64,000 nucleotides of DNA from Streptomyces sp. A1277 (GTDB lineage Bacteria > Actinomycetota > Actinomycetes > Streptomycetales > Streptomycetaceae), in contig NZ_SSBI01000015.1 of NCBI RefSeq assembly GCF_004795015.1, forward strand, positions 62,001 through 126,000, in the 5' to 3' direction. Under the pieces are notes generated by a model, which saw nothing but the letters and a program-made list of their open reading frames with translations, was not told the DNA's origin and searched no databases. A program made the translations under genes and the position numbers. Shown one piece after another: positions 55,107 through 63,308 of this stretch; the first letter of the stretch is position 1, and every line of letters starts with the position of its first letter.

Positions 55107-56329
55107 TTGTCGCCTCCGGCGTTCTCGAAGTGCGGGTTCTCCCAGACGACCGTCGCGCCCATGCCGAAGCCGACGCACATGGTCGTCAGGCCGTAGCGGA
55201 CCTCGGGCTGCTCCTCGAACTGGCGGGCCAGCTGCGTCATCAGCCGGACGCCGGAGGAGGCCAGCGGGTGACCGTAGGCGATCGCGCCGCCGTACTGGTT
55301 GACCCGGGCGTCGTCGTCGGCGATGCCGTAGTGCTCCAGGAAGGCCAGCACCTGTACGGCGAACGCCTCGTTGATCTCGAAGAGACCGATGTCCGAGATG
55401 GACAGGCCCGCCTTGGCGAGGGCCTTCTCGGTGGCCGGGATCGGGCCGTAGCCCATGACCTCGGGCTCGACGCCCGCGAAGGCGTAGGAGACCAGGCGCA
55501 TCTTGACCGGGAGGCCGAGCTCCCGGGCGACGTCCTCGGCGGCGAGCAGGGAGGCGGTGGCGCCGTCGTTGAGACCCGCGGCGTTGCCGGCCGTCACACG
55601 GCCGTGGGCGCGGAACGGGGTCTTCAGGTTCGCCAGGGACTCCATCGTGGTGCCCGGACGCATCGGCTCGTCGGCGGTGACCAGGCCCCAGCCCGTCTCG
55701 CCGGCCTCCGCGTTGGTGCGGCGCACGGAGACCGGCACCAGGTCCTGCTGGATCTTGCCGTTGGCGTACGCCTTGGCGGCCTTCTCCTGCGAACGCACCG
55801 CGTACGCGTCGGCGCGCTGCTTGGTGATCGTGGGGTACCGGTCGTGCAGGTTCTCCGCGGTCATGCCCATGAACAGGGCGGACTCGTCGACCAGCTTCTC
55901 CGACACGAACCGCGGGTTCGGGTCGACGCCCTCGCCCATCGGGTGGCGGCCCATGTGCTCGACGCCACCGGCGACGACGACGTCGTACGCGCCGAAGGCG
56001 ATGGAGCCGGCCGTCGAGGTGACGGCGGTCAGGGCGCCCGCGCACATGCGGTCGATCGAGTAGCCGGGGACGGACTGCGGCAGCCCGGCGAGGATTCCGG
56101 CGGTACGGCCGAGCGTGAGGCCCTGGTCGCCGATCTGCGTGGTCGCGGCGATGGCAACCTCGTCGATCTTCTTGGGGTCCAGGTCCGGGTTGCGGCGCAG
56201 CAGCTCCCGGATGGCCTTCACGACGAGATCGTCGGCGCGGGTCTCGTGGTAGACGCCCTTCGGGCCCGCCTTGCCGAACGGGGTGCGGACGCCGTCGACG
56301 AAGACGACGTCCCGGATGGTACGAGGCAC
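55103..56329 (-). CDS. fadA: acetyl-CoA acyltransferase (thiolase)
   Basis: 408 aa. The nucleophilic Cys is in DRMCAGALTAV; NEAFAVQVLAF, GGAIAYGHPLASSG and a late Cys in TMCVGFGMGATVV complete the thiolase active site. The context around the first Cys (CAGA instead of CSSG) is a subfamily trait. It cleaves 3-ketoacyl-CoA in the last beta-oxidation step and is coupled to the downstream fadB. The GTG at 56329 follows GGAGGAGAG. The upstream 288-base gap holds a hairpin belonging to the next gene up. Confidence 0.94.
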   Translation of the reverse strand: MPRTIRDVVFVDGVRTPFGKAGPKGVYHETRADDLVVKAIRELLRRNPDLDPKKIDEVAIAATTQIGDQGLTLGRTAGILAGLPQSVPGYSIDRMCAGALTAVTSTAGSIAFGAYDVVVAGGVEHMGRHPMGEGVDPNPRFVSEKLVDESALFMGMTAENLHDRYPTITKQRADAYAVRSQEKAAKAYANGKIQQDLVPVSVRRTNAEAGETGWGLVTADEPMRPGTTMESLANLKTPFRAHGRVTAGNAAGLNDGATASLLAAEDVARELGLPVKMRLVSYAFAGVEPEVMGYGPIPATEKALAKAGLSISDIGLFEINEAFAVQVLAFLEHYGIADDDARVNQYGGAIAYGHPLASSGVRLMTQLARQFEEQPEVRYGLTTMCVGFGMGATVVWENPHFENAGGDK

Positions 56330-56496
56330 GATGGCTCTCCTCCAGGGTGCGGGATGGCACTGCTGCGGGGCGCGCCCGGAGGCACGCCGCTCCGCTCATG
56401 CTACTTGCGGGTAACCAGACTGCCCACCCCCTGTGGCGGGAGCGGCGAAGGTCACACACGGAAAGTGCCCACCGCGGACCGCACCCCACACGGGAA

Positions 56497-56536
56497 ATGG
56501 CCCGGACGGACTCGAAAACGAGTCCGTCCGGGCCAT
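56497..56536 (-). terminator. terminator of the ribonuclease D-like gene
   Basis: A perfect 18-base stem, ATGGCCCGGACGGACTCG and its complement, around AAAA, 82 bases past the stop at 56618. Confidence 0.85.
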
Positions 56537-56617
56537 CGGAGAGTCGGCGCGGAACCTGGCGTGATTACGCCCCTGTCCTATGCCCCTTCCTATGCCTTCG
56601 CCCTGCCCTGTGCCTTC

Positions 56618-57892
56618 TCAGGAGGGCTGGGTGAGCGCGCGGACCAGGAGCGGGGCCACCTGCTCGATCTGCCAGTGCCGCGCGCCGTATCCGGCCAGCG
56701 CCGATTCCACCGTCTCCGGCGTCGGGTTCTTCGGCGGCTCCCAGCACACCCGGCGCACCGTGTCCGGCGTGATCAGGTTCTCCTGCGGCAGGTGCAGGCG
56801 CTCCGCGAGTGCGGAGACCGCGGTGCGGGCGGCCGAGAGGCGGGCGGCGGCGGCCGGGTCCTTGTCGGCCCAGGCGCGCGGCGGCGGCGGACCGGCGAGG
56901 GCCTGGCCGGGCTGCGGCAGCTCCGTGTCGGGCAGCGCCTTGGCCCGGTCGACGGCGGCCTGCCACTGCTCCAGCTGGCGCCGCCCCATGCGCGGGCCGA
57001 AGCCGGGCAGAGCGGTCAGCGCCTGGGTGTTCGGCGGCAGCGCGAGGGCGGCCTCGATGATCGCGGCGTCCCCGAGCACCTTGCCGGGCGAGACGTCCCG
57101 CCGCCGGGCGACCTGGTCGCGGGCGGTCCACAGCTCCCGCACGACCGCCATCTGCCGGCGGCGGCGGACCTTGTGCATCCCGGAGGTGCGGCGCCAGGGG
57201 TCCTGGCGCGGGGGAGCGGGCGGCGCCGCGGCGATCGCGGCGAACTCCTCCCGCGCCCACTCCAGCTTGCCCTGCCGGTCGAGCTCGTCCTCCAGCGCGT
57301 TGCGCAGGTCGATGAGGAGTTCGACGTCGAGCGCGGCGTACCGCAGCCAGGGCTCGGGCAGCGGGCGGGTGGACCAGTCGACGGCGGAGTGGCCCTTCTC
57401 CAGGGAGTATCCGAGGACGTTCTCGACCATCGCGCCGAGGCCGACCCGCGGGAACCCGGCCAGCCGTCCGGCCAGCTCGGTGTCGAAGAGCCCGGTCGGC
57501 GTCATCCCTATCTCGCGCAGACAGGGCAGGTCCTGCGTCGCCGCGTGCAGGATCCACTCGGTGCCGTGCAGAGCCTCGCCGAGACCGGACAGGTCGGGGC
57601 AGCCGACGGGGTCGACCAGCGCGCTGCCCGCGCCGTCACGGCGCAGCTGTACGAGGTAGGCGCGCTGACCGTAGCGGTAGCCGGACGCCCGCTCGGCATC
57701 CACGGCCACCGGCCCGGAGCCCGCGGCGAAGGCGGCGATCACCCCGGCCAGGGCGTCGTCGGAGGCCACCACCGGTGGAATGCCCTCGCGCGGTTCGAGC
57801 AAGGGGATCGGCGCCGGGGCGACGTCGTCCGGGGGAGCGCCCCCGGTGGTTCGCAGTGAACTGTCTGCTGCGGTCTCTTGGGCGTCGGTCAC
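56618..57892 (-). CDS. ribonuclease D-like DEDDy exonuclease, likely HRDC
   Basis: 424 aa. The 3'-5' exonuclease domain (about 40-215) has Asp and Glu in VAVDAERASGYRY, Asp in HAATQDLPCL, and the YAALDVELL motif with Tyr and Asp: a full DEDDy set. An HRDC-like region (about 235-320, RRQMAVVRELWTARDQVARRRDVSPGKVL) follows, then a C-terminal extension. Likely works in RNA 3' processing or turnover. The GTG at 57892 has no obvious ribosome site, so the start is tentative. Upstream lies a perfect palindrome that probably ends the regulator gene before it. Confidence 0.9.
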   Translation of the reverse strand: MTDAQETAADSSLRTTGGAPPDDVAPAPIPLLEPREGIPPVVASDDALAGVIAAFAAGSGPVAVDAERASGYRYGQRAYLVQLRRDGAGSALVDPVGCPDLSGLGEALHGTEWILHAATQDLPCLREIGMTPTGLFDTELAGRLAGFPRVGLGAMVENVLGYSLEKGHSAVDWSTRPLPEPWLRYAALDVELLIDLRNALEDELDRQGKLEWAREEFAAIAAAPPAPPRQDPWRRTSGMHKVRRRRQMAVVRELWTARDQVARRRDVSPGKVLGDAAIIEAALALPPNTQALTALPGFGPRMGRRQLEQWQAAVDRAKALPDTELPQPGQALAGPPPPRAWADKDPAAAARLSAARTAVSALAERLHLPQENLITPDTVRRVCWEPPKNPTPETVESALAGYGARHWQIEQVAPLLVRALTQPS

Positions 57893-57917
57893 GTGTCAAG
57901 GGTATCTGTGTGTGCGC

Positions 57918-57953
57918 GGCGCCCGTCGACGGAACGTTCCGTCGACGGGCGCC
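57918..57953. terminator. 36-base perfect palindrome
   Basis: Both halves are exact complements with no spacer (GGCGCCCGTCGACGGAAC and its reverse). It lies between the LuxR-type regulator and the exonuclease gene on the minus strand and probably terminates the former. Confidence 0.75.
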
Positions 57954-58006
57954 GATGTGTGTAATCCAGCCGGTCGGGCATTTCTGCACACCGGTGGGGT
58001 GCGGAA

Positions 58007-58669
58007 TCAGTGGATGATGCCCGTCCGCAGGGCCACGGCGACCATTCCTGCGCGGTCTCCGGTGCCGAGCTTGCGGGCGATGCGGGCGAGGTGGCTCTTG
58101 ACGGTCAGGGCGGACAGCCCCATGGAGACGCCGATGGCCTTGTTGGACTGGCCCTCGGCGACGAGCCGCAGAACCTCCACCTCGCGGCCGGAGAGTTCGC
58201 GGTAGCCGCCCGGGTGGCTCGGGGGGCCGGGGGGCCGGCGGTGCATACGGGCGGCGGTGGCGCCGATGGGGGCGACGCCGGGACGGGCCGGGTGGCCGAT
58301 GTTGGTACGGGTGCCGGTGACGACGTAGCCCTTGACTCCGCCCGCGAGGGCGTTGCGTACGGCGCCGATGTCATCGGCGGCGGACAGGGCGAGACCGTTG
58401 GGCCAGCCGGCGGCTCGGGTTTCGGACAGCAGGGTCAGCCCGGAACCGTCGGGCAGGTGGACGTCGGCAACGCAGATGTCGCGCGGGTTGCCGACGCGGG
58501 GACGGGCCTCCGCGATGGACGACGCCTCGATGACGTCACGTACTCCGAGGGCCCACAGATGGCGGGTGACGGTGGAACGGACGCGCGGGTCGGCCACGAC
58601 GACCATGGCCGTCGGCTTGTTCGGGCGGTAGGCGACCAGGCTTGCGGGCTGCTCGAGGAGAACGGACAC
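58007..58669 (-). CDS. LuxR-type response regulator, orphan
   Basis: 220 aa. The receiver-like domain (about 20-120) has a phospho-acceptor candidate Asp in CVADVHLPDGSG and a Lys in GGVKGYVV, but only one acid in the N-terminal pocket (VVVADPRV). A linker rich in Pro/Gly leads to the HTH LuxR domain (LSGREVEVLRLVAEGQSNKAIGVSMGLSALTVKSHLARI). No sensor kinase is next to it. The GTG at 58669 follows an AGGAGG site, which is strong. It probably regulates without, or with unusual, phosphorylation; targets unknown. Confidence 0.88.
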   Translation of the reverse strand: MSVLLEQPASLVAYRPNKPTAMVVVADPRVRSTVTRHLWALGVRDVIEASSIAEARPRVGNPRDICVADVHLPDGSGLTLLSETRAAGWPNGLALSAADDIGAVRNALAGGVKGYVVTGTRTNIGHPARPGVAPIGATAARMHRRPPGPPSHPGGYRELSGREVEVLRLVAEGQSNKAIGVSMGLSALTVKSHLARIARKLGTGDRAGMVAVALRTGIIH

Positions 58670-58866
58670 CAGGCCTCCTGGGGAGTGGCGGGACGGGCCG
58701 GCTCGGGGATGAAGCCGGGGCGAACCGTGCTTGAAGGGTCATTGACTCCTTCGGCAGCAGACCCCTGCTCCTTTAGGGGAAGATCACGATTGCTGGGTAA
58801 CAATTCGGGCAAATAGGACGCGCGATCGATTGTACGAAAAGCGCGGCGATGGCCGAAAGTGATCGT

Positions 58867-58889
58867 GTGACGCCGCGTCACGGCGTCAC
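58867..58889 (-). terminator. hairpin after the DUF3000 gene
   Basis: GTGACGCCG (58867-58875) pairs with CGGCGTCAC (58881-58889) over a 5-base loop. The AT-richer stretch 58740-58860 next to it probably carries the promoter of the regulator gene. Confidence 0.6.
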
Positions 58890-58915
58890 GAGGAGCGGAG
58901 GCGGCCCGGATCTTC

Positions 58916-59575
58916 CTACGGAACCTGCGGTCCGCGCCGCTGGGGCAGCGTCACCACCGCCGCGTCGGGCGCGCCCGAGGGCGGCAGCCCCGCGATCTGG
59001 CACAGCAGGTCCCCCCACGCCACCAGATGGGCCGCCGTGTCCGGCACACCGCCGCGCCCCTCGCGCGGCGTCCAGGACGCCCGGATCTCGATCTGGGTCG
59101 CGGGGCGCCGCGTCTCCAGCGCACCGAAGTAGTGCGAGCCCGCCATGGTGACCGTGCCGCCGGCCTCCCCGTAGAAGAGCCCGCGCGCCTCCAGCGCGCC
59201 GGTCAGCCAGGACCAGCACACCTCCGGCAGCAGCGGGTCGGCGGCCATCTCCGGCTCCAGCTCGGCGCGCACCAGCGTCACCAGCCGGAAGGTGCCCTGC
59301 CATGCCTCGTGCCCGTCCGGATCGTGGAGCAGGACGAGCCGCCCGTCGGCGAGATCGTCCTCGCCGTCGACGACCGCCGCCTCCAGCGCGTACGCGTGCG
59401 GAGCCAGCCGCTTCGGCGGGCGCGTCGGCTCCACCTCCAGCTCGGGGCGCAGCAGCGCCGCGCGCAGCGCGTCCACCGCCGAACGGAACGCGGGCGGGAC
59501 GGAACCACCCTCCGCGCCGTCCTTGCCGTCAGCGCCATCGGATTGACCGGAGATGTGTCCCTGAGCCGGAGCCAT
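58916..59575 (-). CDS. DUF3000 protein
   Basis: 219 aa, a family confined to actinobacteria and found beside hemE in streptomycetes. Landmarks are FRSAVDALRAALLRPELEVEP, GRLVLLHDPDGHEAWQGTFRLVTLVRAELEPEMAADPLLPEVCWSWL and SHYFGALETRRPATQIEIRASWTP. No known catalytic motif, signal or membrane segment is seen; function unknown. The ATG at 59575 is used. Divergent from hemE over 92 bases. Confidence 0.9.
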   Translation of the reverse strand: MAPAQGHISGQSDGADGKDGAEGGSVPPAFRSAVDALRAALLRPELEVEPTRPPKRLAPHAYALEAAVVDGEDDLADGRLVLLHDPDGHEAWQGTFRLVTLVRAELEPEMAADPLLPEVCWSWLTGALEARGLFYGEAGGTVTMAGSHYFGALETRRPATQIEIRASWTPREGRGGVPDTAAHLVAWGDLLCQIAGLPPSGAPDAAVVTLPQRRGPQVP

Positions 59576-59667
59576 GCGGGGAAGAGTAGGCGGAACCGGA
59601 GCTTCGCGCGCGGAAGGACACCCGTGCGGGGCCGGGCTCGTTGCCCACGCGTGCGAAGATTCTGTGC

Positions 59668-60741
59668 GTGAGTGCCAACGATCGCCCCTCGGGCCCCCAG
59701 ACGAAGACCTCCGCCACCCATGACTCGGCGTTCCTGAAGGCGTGCCGGCGCGAGCCCGTGCCGCACACGCCGGTCTGGTTCATGCGCCAGGCGGGGCGCT
59801 CGCTGCCCGAGTACCTGAAGGTGCGCGAAGGCATCCCGATGCTCGAGTCCTGCACGATGCCGGAGCTCGTCGCCGAGATCACGATGCAGCCCGTCCGCCG
59901 CCACAAGGTCGACGCGGCCGTCTACTACAGCGACATCGTCGTCCCCCTCAAGGCGATCGGCATCGACCTCGACATCAAGCCCGGCGTCGGCCCGGTCGTC
60001 GCCGAGCCGTTCCGCACCCGCGCCGACCTGGCCCGGCTGCGCGACCTCACCCCCGACGACGTCCCGTACGTCACCGAGGCCATCGGCCTGCTCACCGCCG
60101 AACTGGGCCCGACCCCGCTGATCGGCTTCGCGGGCGCGCCGTTCACCCTCGCGAGCTACCTCGTGGAGGGCGGTCCCTCCCGCAACCACGAGCACACCAA
60201 GGCCATGATGTACGGCGACCCGGAGCTCTGGGCCGACCTGCTCGACCGCCTCGCCGAGATCACCGGCGCCTTCCTGGAGGTCCAGATCGAGGCCGGCGCC
60301 TCGGCGGTGCAGCTCTTCGACTCCTGGGCGGGCGCCCTGGCCCCCGCCGACTACCGCCGCTCGGTGCTGCCCGCCTCGGCGAAGGTCTTCGACGCCGTCG
60401 CCCGCTACGGGGTTCCCCGCATCCACTTCGGTGTCGGCACCGGTGAGCTGCTCGGCCTGATGGGCGAGGCCGGTGCGGACGTCGTCGGCGTCGACTGGCG
60501 GGTCCCGCTGGACGAGGCCGCCCGCCGCGTCGGCCCCGGCAAGGCGCTCCAGGGCAACCTCGACCCGGCCGTGCTGTTCGCCCCGACCCCGGCGGTGGAG
60601 GCCAAGACCCAGGAGGTGCTGGACGCGGCCGCGGGTCTGGAGGGCCACATCTTCAACCTGGGCCACGGCGTGATGCCGAACATGGACCCGGACGCGCTGA
60701 CCCGCCTCGTCGAGTACGTCCACACCGGCACCGCGCGCTGA
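59668..60741 (+). CDS. hemE: uroporphyrinogen decarboxylase
   Basis: 357 aa. [13 protein letters not shown] near the start and [21 protein letters not shown] are the HemE signatures; [18 protein letters not shown] and [14 protein letters not shown] carry further active-site residues. It decarboxylates uroporphyrinogen III to coproporphyrinogen III in heme synthesis. I chose the GTG at 59668 ([11 protein letters not shown]); the open frame from 59641 is short and unsupported. No Shine-Dalgarno precedes the GTG, so the mRNA may be leaderless. Protoporphyrinogen oxidase, a later step, begins at 63309. Confidence 0.95.
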   Translation: MSANDRPSGPQTKTSATHDSAFLKACRREPVPHTPVWFMRQAGRSLPEYLKVREGIPMLESCTMPELVAEITMQPVRRHKVDAAVYYSDIVVPLKAIGIDLDIKPGVGPVVAEPFRTRADLARLRDLTPDDVPYVTEAIGLLTAELGPTPLIGFAGAPFTLASYLVEGGPSRNHEHTKAMMYGDPELWADLLDRLAEITGAFLEVQIEAGASAVQLFDSWAGALAPADYRRSVLPASAKVFDAVARYGVPRIHFGVGTGELLGLMGEAGADVVGVDWRVPLDEAARRVGPGKALQGNLDPAVLFAPTPAVEAKTQEVLDAAAGLEGHIFNLGHGVMPNMDPDALTRLVEYVHTGTAR

Positions 60742-60745
60742 GCCC

Positions 60746-60783
60746 GGAAAGGCGGGCGCCGCCTCAGGCGGTGCCCGCCTTCC
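60746..60783. terminator. hairpin shared by hemE and the flavoprotein gene
   Basis: GGAAAGGCGGGC (60746-60757) pairs, with one bulged base, with GCCCGCCTTCC (60773-60783). The stop codon of the convergent flavoprotein gene (60764-60766) lies in the loop region. Confidence 0.7.
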
Positions 60784-62146
60784 GCAGCACCGACACCGTC
60801 TTGCGGGCCGCCACCAGGACCGGGTCCCAGACCGGCGAGAACGGCGGGGCGTAGCCCAGGTCCAGGGCCGTCATCTGCTCCACCGTCATCCCGGCGGTGA
60901 GCGCCACCGCCGCCACGTCCACCCGCTTGCCCGCGCCCTCGCGGCCCACGATCTGCACGCCGAGCAGCCGCCCCGTGCGGTACTCCGCGAGCATCTTCAC
61001 CGTCATCGGCCGCGCCCCCGGGTAGTAACCGGCCCGGCCCGTCGACTCGATCGTCGCCGTCACGAACCGCAGGCCCACCGCCCGGGCGTCCTTCTCGCGC
61101 AGCCCGGTCCGGGCGATCTCCAGGTCGCAGACCTTGCTCACCGCCGTACCCACCACCCCGGGGAACGTGCCGTAGCCGCCGCCGACGTTGGAGCCGATGA
61201 CCTGGCCGTGCTTGTTGGCGTGGGTGCCCAGCGCGATGTGCCGGGTGCGGCCCGCCACCAGGTCCAGGACCTCCACGCAGTCGCCGCCCGCCCAGATGTT
61301 CTCGTGGCCCGTGACCCGCATCGACAGATCGGTGAGCAGCCCGCCCTGCGGCCCCAGCGGCAGCCCGACCGCACGGGCCAGCGTCGTCTCCGGCTCGACG
61401 CCGATGCCGAGCACCACCACGTCCGCCGGATAGGAACCGCCGTCCGTGGTGACCTCGGTGACCCGGCCGTCCGGCCCGGAGCGGATGCCGGTGACCCCGG
61501 CCCCGTTCACCGTGGTGATGCCGAGCCCGTCCATCGCGTCGTGGACCATGCGCCCCATGTCCGGGTCGAGCGTGGCCATCGGCTGCTCGCCGCGGTTGAG
61601 GACGGTCACCTCGTAGCCGCGCTTCAGCATCGCCTCCGCCATCTCGACCCCGATGTAACCGGCCCCGACGACGACGGCGCGCCGGCCCGTCGTCCGCTCC
61701 AGGGTCTCCAGCAGCGCCTGCCCGTCGTCCAGGGTCTGCACCCCGTGCACCCCGGCCGCGTCCATGCCGGGCAGCTCGGGGCGCACCGGGCGGGCCCCGG
61801 TGGCGATGACCAGCTTGTCGAACCCGGTCCAGTACGTCTCGCCGGACTCCCGGTCCAGGGCGCGCACCCGCCGCCCGGCCACGTCGATCTCCGTCACCTC
61901 GGTGCGGGTGCGCAGATCGATGTCGCGGGCCCGGTGCTCCTCGGGGGTACGGGCGACCAGCTGGTCCCGTTCGGTCACGTCGCCGCTCACCCAGTACGGG
62001 ATGCCGCACGCCGAGTACGAGGTGAAGTGGCCCCGTTCGAAGGCGGTGATGCTCAGCTCGTCCGGGCCCTTCAGCCGCCGGGCCTGGGACGCGGCGGACA
62101 TCCCCGCCGCGTCCCCGCCGATGATCACCAGTCGTTCCGCCGCCAT
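60764..62146 (-). CDS. CoA-disulfide reductase-like FAD oxidoreductase
   Basis: 460 aa of the single-cysteine pyridine nucleotide-disulfide reductase group. The FAD motif VIIGGDAAGMSAA is at the start, the redox Cys in SYSACGIPYWVSG, the NAD(P)H motif VVVGAGYIGVEMAEAM in the middle, and AGGDCVEV closes the FAD site; a dimerisation domain follows. Relatives reduce CoA disulfide, persulfide or O2. I used the ATG at 62146, six bases after AAGGGA. Convergent with hemE. Confidence 0.9.
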   Translation of the reverse strand: MAAERLVIIGGDAAGMSAASQARRLKGPDELSITAFERGHFTSYSACGIPYWVSGDVTERDQLVARTPEEHRARDIDLRTRTEVTEIDVAGRRVRALDRESGETYWTGFDKLVIATGARPVRPELPGMDAAGVHGVQTLDDGQALLETLERTTGRRAVVVGAGYIGVEMAEAMLKRGYEVTVLNRGEQPMATLDPDMGRMVHDAMDGLGITTVNGAGVTGIRSGPDGRVTEVTTDGGSYPADVVVLGIGVEPETTLARAVGLPLGPQGGLLTDLSMRVTGHENIWAGGDCVEVLDLVAGRTRHIALGTHANKHGQVIGSNVGGGYGTFPGVVGTAVSKVCDLEIARTGLREKDARAVGLRFVTATIESTGRAGYYPGARPMTVKMLAEYRTGRLLGVQIVGREGAGKRVDVAAVALTAGMTVEQMTALDLGYAPPFSPVWDPVLVAARKTVSVLRKAGTA

Positions 62147-62212
62147 GCCAGTCCCTTCGACGCCCCGTCCGAAGGAACCCACGCTACGGCGCGGCCCGCC
62201 CCTGTGACGTAC

Positions 62213-63181
62213 TCACTCGCCCTCGGCGGCCTTCCGCTTCCCGGCCCGGCGGCGCAGCAGCCGCCACAGGAGGGCCAGGGCGGCCGCCGCGGCCAGGAAC
62301 GGGGCCGAGGCGCCCACCGCCATCGCCAGCCACCGCAGCATCGTCACGAACGCGTGCCGGCCGCCGGCCAGCGCGTCCGGGAGGCCCGGACCGTCGTCCG
62401 CCCCCTCGGCCGCCGCATCCGGCTCCACGAGGTCGAGCGTGACGGTCGCCAGCGTCGTACGGTCCTCGAGCGACGCCTGCTCGGCGAGCAACGACTCAAG
62501 CGACGCCTGACGGCTGCTCAGTTCGCCTTCCAGCGTGACCACGTCGGCCAGCTTCTCGGCCCGCTCCATCAGCTTGCGCACCCGCGCCACGCTCGCACGC
62601 TGGGAGGCGATCCGGCTGTCGACGTCGACGACCTGGTCGGTGACGTCCTTGGCCGCCGACGTGCGGGAGACCAGCTTCCCCGCTCCCGAGAGCTGCCGCA
62701 GTACGTCGTCGTACGCCTCCTGCGGCACCCGCAGCACGAGGTGCGAGGAGTCGCGCGTCCCGTCGATCCGCTCGGTCTGCTCCTTCTCGACCAGCCCGCC
62801 GGCGTCCTGCGCGACCGCACGGGCCGCGGCGGCCGCCTTCGACGCGTTCTCCACCTCCACGGAGAGCGTCGCGGTCCGGATGACATGGGTCGCCGCGGGC
62901 TTCGGCGCCTTCGCCTTTCCGGCCGGATCCGCCGCCTGCGCCTCGGCGTTCCCGGCACCGGAACCGGCCTTCTGCTGGCGGGCCGGGGCGGCGGCCCGGT
63001 CGGCGCTCGCCCCGGAGTCGTCGCCCGCCGCGCCGCAGCCGCTCAGCGCGAGGACGGCGGTCAGCAGCCCGGCGGCCACGGCGGTGCGCGAACGGCGGGC
63101 GGCGGGGCCGGCCGCACGTCTGCCGGCCGCACGTCTGCCGGCCGCACGTCTGTCGGCCCGGATGAAGCGTGTTCCTCGCAT
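62213..63181 (-). CDS. DUF4349 lipoprotein
   Basis: 322 aa. A basic start with three RRAAG repeats precedes a hydrophobic stretch and the lipobox LSGC, then a low-complexity Ala/Gly region and the DUF4349 domain (about 105-260) with VIRTATLSVEVENA and a predicted coiled coil around DVDSRIASQRASVARVRKLMERAEKL. A C-terminal membrane segment (about 285-310) is followed by a basic tail. The long basic start before the signal is unusual. ATG at 63181 with GGGGGG upstream. Function unknown; probably a two-point membrane-anchored envelope protein. Confidence 0.88.
   Translation of the reverse strand: MRGTRFIRADRRAAGRRAAGRRAAGPAARRSRTAVAAGLLTAVLALSGCGAAGDDSGASADRAAAPARQQKAGSGAGNAEAQAADPAGKAKAPKPAATHVIRTATLSVEVENASKAAAAARAVAQDAGGLVEKEQTERIDGTRDSSHLVLRVPQEAYDDVLRQLSGAGKLVSRTSAAKDVTDQVVDVDSRIASQRASVARVRKLMERAEKLADVVTLEGELSSRQASLESLLAEQASLEDRTTLATVTLDLVEPDAAAEGADDGPGLPDALAGGRHAFVTMLRWLAMAVGASAPFLAAAAALALLWRLLRRRAGKRKAAEGE
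63110..63154. repeat. three 15-base tandem repeats in the DUF4349 gene
   Basis: Units GGCCGCACGTCTGCC at 63110, 63125 and 63140 (the last with one change, TGTC). On the minus strand each unit encodes the RRAAG-type pentapeptide. Copy number may vary between strains by slippage. Confidence 0.85.
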
Positions 63182-63308
63182 AACTGTCCCCCCAGGACTG
63201 GTGGTTGACGACGCGGATGGGACGTGGGAGGGGGCGGCGGCGGATCCGGGAAACCGGTTTCGAAGCGGTCACGGTCAGGACTCGGAAGAGGTTTGAGAGA
63301 GTGGAGGC

